Below are positions 11,680 to 21,664 of a stretch of 64,000 nucleotides of DNA, in pieces (position 1 is the stretch's first letter; each line of letters opens with the position of its first letter). The stretch comes from Neofusicoccum parvum. Its lineage: Eukaryota; Ascomycota; Dothideomycetes; Botryosphaeriales; Botryosphaeriaceae. Location of the stretch: NCBI GenBank assembly GCA_020912385.1, contig CP087207.1, positions 1,612,001 to 1,676,000 on the forward strand, given 5' to 3'. Position numbers and translations under genes: made by a program. The notes below the pieces were generated by a model that saw only the letters and a list, made by a program, of their open reading frames with translations, was not told where the DNA came from and made no database searches.

Positions 11680-12194
11680 CTGCAAAAAGGAGTCATAGAT
11701 AGGAACGTTGAAGGAGGAGTGTGGGAGGAGTGGGCTGACAATGGCTGTACGGATGGCGGTGCGGGTACAGGGAAGGAAACGGGAAGAAAGCGGGTAGCTT
11801 CGTACCGATAAGATATGACGTTGACAACGGTGAGGCGCTCATTCGCCAGAACATCCCCGACCGAGAAAATTCCCATTCTTTGCACATCGCAAGTCCACGG
11901 CTTGACTTCACAATAACTCTGATTTTAGCGTCTAGGAGTAGACGAACGCTTCAACTCTATACAGCTGACCTGAGCTATCATGCCAGGAGGATGCGTCATC
12001 ATCGCGCCAGCCAGCCATCGGCTATAGCGTCTCCCCGCAATTTGCTTAGCTGACCGCTTTGCTCCAGAGTCATGGTCTCTTCACTACTTTGAAAAAAAAA
12101 ACCGACATGTATCCATTTCCAAGCGAAAGTCCGTCCCGTGGGTATTGAACCGAAACCGATAAACGCCATGCACAAGTTCTGGATCCTCCCGCAA
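11680..12194. other. Intergenic region
   Basis: Holds the promoter and leader of the mitochondrial-protein gene (start 11679) and the 3' flank of the LOR gene (stop 12195). No gene was recognised. Confidence 0.5.
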
Positions 12195-12837
12195 CTACTT
12201 CTCATTGCGCTTCTCGTCCAAGCAGATGCACATGGCTGCAATGACGGCCATGTCGACATTGGGTGCGACGGTTACCACATACGTTTGCTGGCCGCCGAAA
12301 ATCTCACGCGCGTTGAAAAACTTGCGATCAATGGTCGCGACCAGCTGGCCAGTTGCTTCGTCGGTTATGTCGGCGGTCGTGTCGAAGAAATCACCCTTCA
12401 TGTGCAGACTCTCCTTCTTTCCATCCACGGACGTGAAATTGCAATTCGCTTTCGAGGAAAGAACTATATGGGTTAGATCCACCTGACTGCGGAAGAGACG
12501 GCAACTTACAGCTGAACTTCGACTTCACCTCAAGGATCCTCCTGCCACTGGGGTCTTCGGCGTAGTAACAGGCAGGAATAGAGAAGTGCTCTTTGCGGAT
12601 GGTGAAGAGCACATTGCCTTGCATGTCCATCACATGCTTGCGACCGCTGAGTGAGAAGTACTCGCCCTTGACCTGCAAAATGGCACGGCCGTCGACAGTC
12701 TTGACGCTGAAGGAATCGCCCGACAATGACATTACTTTCTCCTTCAACACGAGCGGTTCAGCCTGGCGTGCGAAGAAGCTAGGAAAGATGCCCAGCGGCG
12801 TGGGGTAGGGCGGGAGCTGGAGGTGCTGCGCAGCCAT
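12195..12837 (-). CDS. LURP-one-related (LOR/Tubby-like fold) protein
   Basis: Two exons, 12837-12510 and 12463-12195 (donor GTAAGT, acceptor TATAG, phase 1), giving 198 aa. The whole protein is one LOR domain: 'LVLKEKVMSLSGDSFSVKT', then 'FSLSGRKHVMDMQGNVLFTI', then the C-terminal helix 'APNVDMAVIAAMCICLDEKR', which in this fold is buried inside a beta barrel. The length (about 200 aa) is normal for the family. Plant LURP1 proteins act in pathogen defence and the related scramblase/Tubby fold binds membrane lipids; the fungal function is not established. The ATG at 12837 has good context, and no alternative start is needed. Confidence 0.85.
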
Positions 12838-14809
12838 GGTGCGGGGATTTTCGCTGGGTCGGCGAGTGAGCTTGGAGTCGAGGGTGGGTGAGGTGAAACT
12901 GGCGGATGGAGCTTAAGCCGACAAGGTATATTATCAATCTGCGATGGCTATTTGAGTTGTAGGGTAGAGGGGAAGTGGCAGGGTGGAGGTTTGCTGACGA
13001 TGGGTAGTGGGATGGCGACACAGCTCCGCCAGCGACGTCTTTAATCATCATGCCACCGTTGAGGGTGGTACAGCGAGCTGCGCAACTGCACCGCCTGAGC
13101 AGTCAGCAGCGGAAGGATCGCGTGGCGCAGAGCTGTAGACGTGCCGAAAAGGAAACCCGACCCCACTCCATGCCGGTTTGGGCGAAGCTGACAAGGCTTA
13201 GCAGACACGCGCGATCCTGCATGACGTCGAGAGCGGACGAAGGAAGGCGCAGAGGGGGCCAAACCGGGTCGCAGGCCTCGCTCACGTCTCGCTCGTGTAG
13301 GATTGATGAAGGGTGAAGCATCGGGTGCTTGCAGCTCTGCAAGGCGGCGCGCGGGAGGCGGGAGCGCATCCAATGGCGCTAGTGCGCGCGGATGCCGACG
13401 TTTCTGCTTGTTTCGCACAGACATCCCTCCGCCTCTCACCTCTCCCTCGCCACGAACCTTCAACCCTCTTGCTTTCGTCGCTAATCTGGATTAATCCTTC
13501 GATCCAACGCGCAACACGGCTCGCATCCGTGCGATCCGCCTCGACACCAGCTGGCGGTACGTGCCAGTGCCGCCATCCCGCCGAAAACACCTTATTTCGC
13601 CCGGGGCGTCGTATGTCTCGGTAGTGCGCTGTTTCCCAAGGCATGCCGCCAAGTGCTCACGATAGCCCTGCCGTAATGAAGCCCCAACGCCTTCCGCAAG
13701 CCCTCAAGCCTGTCAACGGTCCACCATCCGCCACGCCCCAGTCGTTCACGTTGCATCCCACCGGATGATTTACGGCACGGCTACCTACGCCTCGCCTTTA
13801 TTCCCGCGTCCACTAGCCACGCCTCCGTGACATCGTCAAAATTTAGGTGTATCCAACGTCTGTGCTAAGCCCCCTCTGGGTCTGCCAAGGACCGCAAACG
13901 GAGTCATCATGAACGAGCGCGTCCAACGTCTCCACGCTGTCGTCCCTGCTTCTGAATGCATTCACGGCTGCGGTTACCCGAGTCTGCCGCCTGTCGAAGT
14001 TTCACTCTCCCGATGACAGCAGCACTGGCGTCGCAGAGAGAGGGGCGTGGCTGGTTGTTCATATGGCAGGGCCTGTCGAGTAGCTGCAGGTACCATCATC
14101 CCTGACACGTCATCTCCCGCGGCGGACAGGTTAGCCTTGTCCAATGTAACGGGGAGTCGAGACCGTCTCTTGCAGCGTCCGAATTCGGGCGACGCGGCAT
14201 CACGTGTATGCTCTAAGACTCCAGTCTTCAGCGCTTCTTGATGCCCAATCCTTGCGATGATCAAGCCCCTGCAAATTGTGGCTTCTCCAGGAGGAGACGT
14301 CAACAGTTAGGAGCATCTGCACCTCCGGAGTTATCTCCGTTCTCATGTCCGACGGCTTTCCACGGCTCGCGATAGTGATGTCGTAGAGGAGTTGCTTGCG
14401 CCGCAAAAGCATATCACGCTTGGAGATTTGCTGCAGGAGATCTGGGCTGCATCGGATGATTGACAGCTTGACGCGCCCAGTGACGGCGGGGCTGGCGGAC
14501 CTGGCTCTCACGAAGGTTTGGAGCTTGTGCCTGGCGGCTCGGGCTAGCAGCCAATGGGCGCCGCTAGCCCGTACATCCATCCTACGCCTCGTCGCCCCGA
14601 GCCCCCAGCCGCAATCACAACAACAGGGACCGCGCCCCGACCGACGGGAGGGATCATCGTCTAGCGCCGGGACGCCTGCATCGCGCCTCCTTATATACAA
14701 ATCTCCGATCGCTCGCCCCCGCCCTCAATGACATCTCTTGCTGCTGGTCCATATCACCGTCCCAGTCGTGGCTATTGATGAGTCTCCAGGCTCCTCAAGA
14801 CCTTTGGAC
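12838..14809. other. Gene-poor intergenic region between LOR and receptor genes
   Basis: About 2 kb between two divergently transcribed genes, so it must contain both promoters. ORFs occur on both strands (for example 14200-14700 minus) but have no recognisable domain, no convincing introns and no coding-like bias. A TATA-like element lies at 14692. Confidence 0.5.
14692..14697 (+). promoter_or_regulatory. TATA-like element of the receptor gene
   Basis: TATATA in CCTTATATACAA, about 113 bp upstream of the receptor ATG at 14810. Position and orientation fit a core promoter; no transcript data. Confidence 0.45.
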
Positions 14810-16415
14810 ATGGGATATGATCCTGCCATCAGTTTACCAACACTGATCGGGAGCCTTCTTTCGTGTCTTGCCACCAGCTGCGTTCTCCTCTCCTACACCA
14901 TCTACGTGCAACAGCAACGCTCCTTCCGCCATGCTTTGGTCTTCAATCTTGCATTAGCCGGTACGCCTCTTCTCCACACTCCACTACCGCCGAAACGAAA
15001 CCATTCTAATGATTGTCGTCGCCCTTCCAGAATTCGTCAACTCGCTCAACAACTCCATCTCTGGTATTTATGTCGTCGCACACCGGCATCGAGTCCCGGC
15101 TGGCACGGCATGCGAGTTCAACGGCTTCATTGGCCAGCTGTCTGTTCAAGTATGAGAAATCACCCCTGTCGCGGCAGAATTCCGCTGACACCCGATGTTT
15201 GAAGGCCGCGGACTTTTCCATTCTAGCCATCGCTTTAATTACACTCTTGACAGTCATCAAGAAGACCTACATTCCGTCCGCCTCTTGGTTCAGGAAATTA
15301 GTAATTTGTGCTTCGGTGTGGTTTGTTCCTTTAATCACAAGTAAGTCTCACAGTTCCAACGTTGAGCCTGAAGGTTAACAGCATTGTCAGGTAGCACTGC
15401 TGCCGGCTTCGGCGCACTGCAGCCCACCGGTGGCAACTGGTGTTGGATCAGTCGAGATCGCACAGACCTACGCTATGCCTTGGGTCATGGGTGGCGATTC
15501 CTCATCATTCTCGCAACTGTGTGCATCTACGCATACATCTACATCTACATTCAGCACCACTTCTCCAGCAGTAAAGCCCTGCGCTTGAGTGTCTTCGGTG
15601 CCTATGTTTCGACTGCTCCACCCAGCCGCGATCTCGGAAAGTTGGAAATGGACTTGGCCAAGCCCAACCCCACCCTCACCTCGCAAAAGGCTTTGGAATC
15701 CAAGGACCTACAGATGATCGCTGAGATTGATCAGGAAGTCAGCAAACGCTTGTCTGAGCACATCGAGACGGCGAGGCACAGCATGGCCCTAACCCGACTT
15801 CACTCGCGCCCGGAACCCGACAGCATCACACCAACCACGCCTACCACGGCCACTACTACCACTCCCTCAAACCTGACAAACCTCTTGGCTGAACCAAATG
15901 CTGCGCTGCGTCGCAACTCTGAGCTCACCATCGACATCCCTAGCCACAGCCTCGAGCTTCATTTTCTCGACTATCCGTTCCCGCCCTCCAGTGCTATTCT
16001 CTCGCGCCAACGTCTCCGCGAAAAACCCTCTCAGACCCTGACCATCGACACAACCATCACACCCTCAAGTCCGCCGCCGCCGGAGCTCTTCGAGTCCCCC
16101 ACTTCGATCCGCACGCACATGCAACAACAGTCCTCCCACCGTCATGCACAGGTTGAGAGAGAAGTTCGTCGGATGCTTCTTCTAAATGCTTATCCGGTTG
16201 CGTACGTTGTGCTATGGCTTCCCGGGATTGCGAACAGGATTGTTGAGGCGGCTATGGGGAGCTCCCCCCGATGGCTGTTGATACTACAGAGTACCACTCA
16301 ATACATCGGACTGGCGAACGCGTTGACTTATGGATTCAACGAACACATGCGGAGCAGGGTCGGACGGGATCTGACGGAGGGCTTCGGCTGGTCATGGAGG
16401 AGAGGTGTAGTGTGA
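14810..16415 (+). CDS. Seven-transmembrane G-protein-coupled receptor, Git3/cAMP-receptor-like
   Basis: Four exons, 14810-14960, 15031-15149, 15205-15340 and 15391-16415, all GT-AG and in phase, giving 476 aa. Seven hydrophobic helices are visible: TM1 (SLPTLIGSLLSCLATSCVLL), TM2 (VFNLALAEFVNSLNNSI), TM3 after a conserved Cys (ACEFNGFIGQLSV), TM4 (VICASVWFVPLITS), TM5 (FLIILATVCIYAYIYIYI), TM6 (AYPVAYVVLWLPGIANRI) and TM7 (LQSTTQYIGLANALTYGFNE). A Ser/Thr/Pro-rich third cytoplasmic loop of nearly 200 residues separates TM5 and TM6. This matches fungal Git3/Gpr1 or Dictyostelium cAR-like receptors, which sense nutrients and signal through G-alpha to cAMP. The ligand cannot be read from sequence. 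The in-frame ATG at 14810 is the only start candidate in the ORF. Confidence 0.88.
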
Positions 16416-18862
16416 AGATGAAGAGGGAGAATGTTCGATCATTCGAAGAACATGAAAGAACTCTTATTGGACGCTGGCTCGTCCCATTTGATCTGGCGAC
16501 TGATCAAGAGGACGAAGGGAAGAGAGGCAATGACGGAGGATATTGCATGATATACGAGGCTCATGCAGTAAGTTTGTTTGGCCATTGGGTATGGTACGGT
16601 TCCTTCGGATTTCTATTTTGGGCAAAGCGCATATACCCTCATACCCCTTTCAACTTTGCTCTATTCACACTAACTGTCTTCATTTCTTGTCACTTCTTCG
16701 TACAAACACTTTTCGCAACATTACTGTTCCTGTTCAATATTCTCTTGCTGTCCGAACTACCTTGCATATGCAAATTTCTGCTCTTTCCGGATCTTTTTTT
16801 TTTTTTGGCAACGCACACATGGAACGGACGCTACAAGCATGAGACCCACGAGCCTAGTTCTCCCCTGTGTCTTCAGTCTTCACTCGCTCATACTTTCGCT
16901 GTTGAAATTTTTTTACGAGTCAATCGCTTTAACTCTATGCTTTACGATCACTTATTCGCAAACTTCGCATATATACCCCTTTTTACCCTCAAGCCTCTTG
17001 CTTCCTCTCAGTTTATCTTTCATGTAATTAGTCAGGGCTGCATATATGCGGATGGTTTCTACGGAAGAGGTGCATGGCCCGGAAATTGATGCATAGCCTG
17101 AAGGTGGAAGCAGTCGATGATTCAAGTTGTCGTTGGAGGATCCTTGTTGTGGTTGAAAAGTGATCAAAATTACTCTTCATCCCAGTTGTGGGAAGGGGAC
17201 AAAATATTAGCAAATTGAGATAAAAAGAGATAAAGGAGCTTTTACTTCTCACCCCTTCTGTTTTGCGACTTCTCTGCGTTCATCAGACTTCCAGTCGCCT
17301 TTGACATACATGATATACCCTTGGGCTCCATGCCTGTGTTCACCCTCTGTCTACTATCTCTCATCAACCTCGTCGACTCCGTTCCTGATGTAGCCTTTCG
17401 AGAAAGTTTTTTGAGTATTTATGGGAATCTAAAGTATTCACCCAAACACACGTATCTTAAAATACTTCCGCATCGAGATCAATGCTTCGACACTCCCGAT
17501 GCCAGCCAAAAACTTGAATCACCCACATTGTATTTTGAATGTGAAGAGATCTAACCGATCTTGATAATGTACAAATCATCATCCGGGCCTATCCTCCGAA
17601 TGCTAGGCATACATGAAAATCTAGGACAGGTTACAAGGCCGATGGACAGATTTTGAGCATTAAGACGATGGTGGATGTAATTGGAGAGTGGTCCTGAAAG
17701 TAGCGTAAAGGAGCGGCACCATTATACTTGACTAAAACGTGTCAAGTAGCAAACTTGAAGAGCTGCTACGTAAGATATCCATTCTTGAAGCATTATCATC
17801 TTAAAGCTGCATACAAAATTTCGAGACGTTTGCAGTGCGTGCGAAATTCGGTGTTGTGTTGTGCTTTCCCTCAATCGAACACAAAATTAAACAACATTGC
17901 CATTAACTCTCTCCCACGCCACACCTTCGGCTAGCCTACTATAATAACTAGCAATCAACGTATCTCCTAGCTAAAATAGACGTACCCTCATGCGCGCATC
18001 CAAAAGCACAAACTAGCATGCACTTCCGCGTTAAACATGGCTAAATATTCCCCGACATGTTTCGAACCGCCCCCACCCACCAATCTCAATATGCAACGCC
18101 GCAGACCCGCCAATCGTAGTACAGCGTATGCCGCGCGAGGGGGCCCAGAAATACGATGAAACGACTGACGGGGTGCCTTCCAGGGCGGACTCCGCTCCGC
18201 CCCACCCCTCTCGCGCCCACCAGCGTCGGAGCAAGGGGTGGGACAGAGAATGAAACAGAATGCCGCAATATGTCCTCATTTGGTGTAACCAACTGGAGGT
18301 CCAGTATGGCCTAGCTTTTCTTTCTTCTTCAGTAAGAATGGGGTTTGGGAAGGAAAGCCGGAGGGGAGGAAGGTTTATTCTGGGCAGAAATGCTAGGTAG
18401 GCATCGCGCATATGCACCCGCCCCCATTGGACAAGTTCTTCAGGGGCAAAAGGACGGACGAAGCAAGGTCAGATCTACCGGCTAAGGCAAGGGAGGGAAA
18501 TGGTGATCGTGTAATCACGCACGCCGTGTAACCGCAGAAAAGTAAGGTTATCTCCCATTGTTCGGATTGTTCCCTGGGATTTCTCCATTCTCTTTGATCT
18601 TGAGTTGCGTAATTTCTGCAGGCTGTTGTCTGCCTGCGTGTCTACCTGCTCCCCGTCTACCTCTCTCTAGTCTCTTTGTCTTCCCCCTGCATGACGAATT
18701 CCTGAGCCCTGAAGAATCTCTTCGCCATTCCTCGGGCGGGGAGTAGGGTGCGAAGTTATTGTTTGCCATCATACTCCTCCTCCACCTCACCGCCATTCGT
18801 CTCCGTGCTGGAAAGTTGTTCTTTGCCGCGAGTCCCCAAGACACCCCCTCCTCACTGCAGCC
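16416..18862. other. AT-rich gene-poor region
   Basis: About 2.4 kb, visibly AT-richer than the flanking genes from about 16,550 to 18,000, with poly-T runs near 16,795-16,806. A 77-aa ORF at 17,321-17,554 starts with a hydrophobic stretch but has no other support. No transposase, reverse transcriptase, terminal repeat or tRNA was recognised. It contains the facing 3' flanks of the receptor gene and the DUF1640 gene. Confidence 0.45.
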
Positions 18863-20420
18863 TCAACCCAAACTCACCCCTCCCTCGCTGACCATGACCC
18901 CATCTCCCGCACCCTCCTCTCCCAATGCCTTAGCAGCCGGGCTGTCCGCCCAGACTCCCGCGCCTGCATCCATGTGGCCACCACTGTTCCCCGAATGCGT
19001 GCCGCTTCCCGCGCCACCAGTCGTGGCCTTATTGTCCTGCTCCTCCTGCTTGGCCGTAGCCTGCGGCTTGGTCATGTTCTTTCTCTCCAGCGCCTGGGTG
19101 TGCGTCATATACGACGAGAAGCGCAGGGTCGCCAGGATGGCGACGGCGACGACGACGAGGGCCGTGACAGCGCGGCGAGTGATGATCCAGCGGAGGCCCT
19201 CGACTTCGGAGCGGGCGTCGGAGTTGAGGGCGACGGTGATCTTGTAGTTGAGCTCTTGGATCTAAAAGCCACACCGAAAGTATTAGTCGCATGGAAGATT
19301 CTAGGTAGCGGTAATCGGCAATGAAAGACGATTGAGAGAGAGAGAGAGAGAAAAAAAAAAGAAAAAAAAAGCACGAGCATACCTTACTCTCCATCGTCTT
19401 CTGCTCCATCCTGACAGCCATCTTCCGGTCATCAAACATGCCCTTCACTTCCTCCCTTAGATGACCCGTATCCTGGCCCAACCTCTGCCCCAGTATATCG
19501 ACCTCGTGCTGCAGCTGGTTCCGCTGCGTGGTCATCCGCTCATTCTCCGCCTTCCTGTTATTCCCCACCTCGGTGCGCAGCTCCGAGCACGCGGCGCGGA
19601 ACAGGTACGTCTCGTTCTCGACGTCCGACTTGCCCACCAGCCCCGCGCGCGCCAGCTCCATGTTGTCGTTCAGCTGGGCGCGGATGGCCTTCATCAGCGT
19701 GATGCTCTGGTCCTCCTTGAACCCCGACCCGGCCAGCTGCTTGACCAGCGACCACGTGTCGAAGTGGTGCACGTAGCGCGGCGTCGTGAGGTGCACCGGC
19801 CGGCTCGACGGCGCCGGCATGCGCAGCACCGCCTCTAGCGGGTTCGACTCGGTCTCGGTGCCGTTGTTGGCGGCCGCCGGCGCGGGCTTGGGCGCCTCGC
19901 CCTGCGACGACGTCTCGAAGATGGTCGGCGACGCCGCTCGCGGCGGCGCATTGGGGTCCGCGGCGGGGCCTTCGAACAGCTCTTCCTGCTTCTCCTGCGA
20001 CGACGTCTCCGCCGCGCCGCCGGACGCAGAAGCAGCCGCGGCGGCGGTCGGAGACGCGCCAGGCCTCGCGGCGTCCGCGTCCCTCGCTCCGTCTGCCGCC
20101 GCGGCCTTTGCGCTGTCCTCACCACCACTGCCCCCCTCACTCCCAGCAGCATTCTCACTCCCGCCCGCCGGCGACGGAAGCGGCTCGTTCGCGGTGCCGT
20201 ACCTCTGCATCGGGCCGGGCGGCAGGGCGCGGCGCGCACAGGTGCTCAGGGCAGCTCCCCCTCCAATTGCCGCCCTCCGACACGCTGGCTGCCCCTGTCT
20301 CGTCGATCTGCGTTTCGCGGCGCCGCAAGATCCTGGGGAAGATGCTGCTGCAGGGCCCTCGGAGATGAGGAAGGGGCGGATGAAGCGCGGGTAAAGGAAG
20401 GTCAGGCGCGGCGTCGACAT
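18863..20420 (-). CDS. DUF1640 coiled-coil mitochondrial membrane protein (MCUR1/Fmp32 family)
   Basis: Two exons, 20420-19383 and 19261-18863, phase 0, giving 478 aa. The N-terminus is basic and lacks acids (mitochondrial presequence), followed by a long Ala/Ser/Pro-rich low-complexity region to about residue 200. The conserved part begins at YVHHFDTWSLVKQL, continues with AGSGFKEDQSITLMKAIRAQ and a coiled coil (about 260-345), and ends with the amphipathic EVEGLRWIITR plus the transmembrane segment AVTALVVVAVAILATLRF. This is the DUF1640 signature shared by human MCUR1/CCDC90B and yeast Fmp32/Put7, inner-membrane proteins linked to respiratory-complex assembly, proline metabolism or calcium uptake. 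A hydrophilic tail of roughly 80 residues after the TM is longer than in yeast. Confidence 0.88.
19333..19370. repeat. (AG)n/(A)n microsatellite inside an intron
   Basis: A GAGAGAGAG run followed by two A-runs on the plus strand, lying within the only intron (19262-19382) of the DUF1640 gene. In the sense direction this is T-rich then CT-rich, extending the polypyrimidine part of the intron. Confidence 0.8.
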
Positions 20421-21664
20421 GATTGCCGCGAAATGCGAGCGAGGGCTTGCGGGCGGTGGACGGTCGTCGCGGGCGCGGGCGAGGGCGAGCGGAGAGGCGG
20501 GCCCAATGGGACGGACGTGCCCCGGGACGTATGGGCGTGGGCCGGGTTAAGAGGCGCGCGCAGGGAGCGAGGGAAAGTGGATGGCTGATGCACAATTGCG
20601 ATCTGTGGAAAAGAAAAGCGCGCGCAGATTCGCGACGGCGGGAAGGAAGTGGCATGCAGCAGCAGGGCCGGCCGCTGGCTCGCTTCGGTCCGGTTTCGGA
20701 CGTGGGCGGGGCGGGCCTCTGCGAGCACCGCCAGCCAGCACACCAGTGGAGTTGCCGCCGCTACTCTAGCGCCAGGGTCGGCGCAAAGGGGGGCTGCCAC
20801 GCATTAAAGGGCCGCCGGTATACCCGCATGAACCTAGCAGCTGCCGGCCGATCCAGGGCCGCAAGGCCTCGCCGGCCGCTGTCATGCACTAGCCGTCGCT
20901 TGCGAGGAACGGGAAGCCAAGGCACGCATTCGGTGTTTCTATCCTGGCAACTATCCTACTTACGTGCCACCTCTATGCCAGCCAGAGGCGCCACTCGAAG
21001 GGGGAAACGAGCTGAAGGGAAAAATAGAGCAAACTAATAATGCCAGTCTCCGATGCCTTGTTGCTCCTGGCCCCGGCCCCGGGGGAGACAGGACAGGAGC
21101 TTCGTCCGTAAAGAAAGCAGCATTTCTACCGGGTTACCGTCATATTCCGAAACGCGTGTCCGAGCCCTGACTTCCCAAGTACGCCATTGCAGAAACAAGA
21201 AAAACTCCCCCGGAGATAAAGAAAAGATTAGCAGCCTGGAAATAACAATTCCGCAGCAAGCGTTTTTTGTGCGCGCCCATCATCTTGTCTTTTTTGTCCA
21301 CGAGGGCAAACCTCGCCATGCATGGTCTGCCGTGACAAGTCGGGTAAGAGGAACAGGAAAGAAGGGGGAAGAATAAGACAGTCGTGAATAGTACAGATGC
21401 TCGAAGTGAAGAACGCAGACACGAGAAAAAAGCAGGCCGAAATCACCGAACCCCTGGGTACCGGGTATCCTTAGTGAAAGACATGGTTTGCGTGAAGGCA
21501 TGGCGCGTGCTGAGCGCCCTTTCTTTTGCCATGAAACTCCATCCATCAAACGCCGTAGCGAAGGATCGTAACGGTAGCATATGAAACAGGGTTGTTATCT
21601 TCGAACGCCGACGCCGAATCGTTAATCAATCCACGGCTTATGTAACGAGTGAGGTGGAAACCAA
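20421..21664. other. Intergenic region
   Basis: Promoter side of the DUF1640 gene and 3' flank of the PUF gene. The first 500 bp are very GC-rich with overlapping ORFs on both strands; none shows a domain. AT content rises after 21,150. Confidence 0.5.

Noticed and set aside
14200..14700. 166-aa minus-strand ORF upstream of the receptor gene
   Set aside because: A segment looks helix-like, but there is no family match, and its 5' end overlaps the receptor's TATA element.
17321..17554. 77-aa ORF beginning with a hydrophobic stretch, possible small secreted protein
   Set aside because: Lies in AT-rich DNA, has few cysteines, no convincing signal cleavage site, no TATA box at the expected distance and no coding bias.
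16416..18862. Transposon remnant in the AT-rich region
   Set aside because: No terminal repeats, transposase or reverse transcriptase motifs could be read in any frame.
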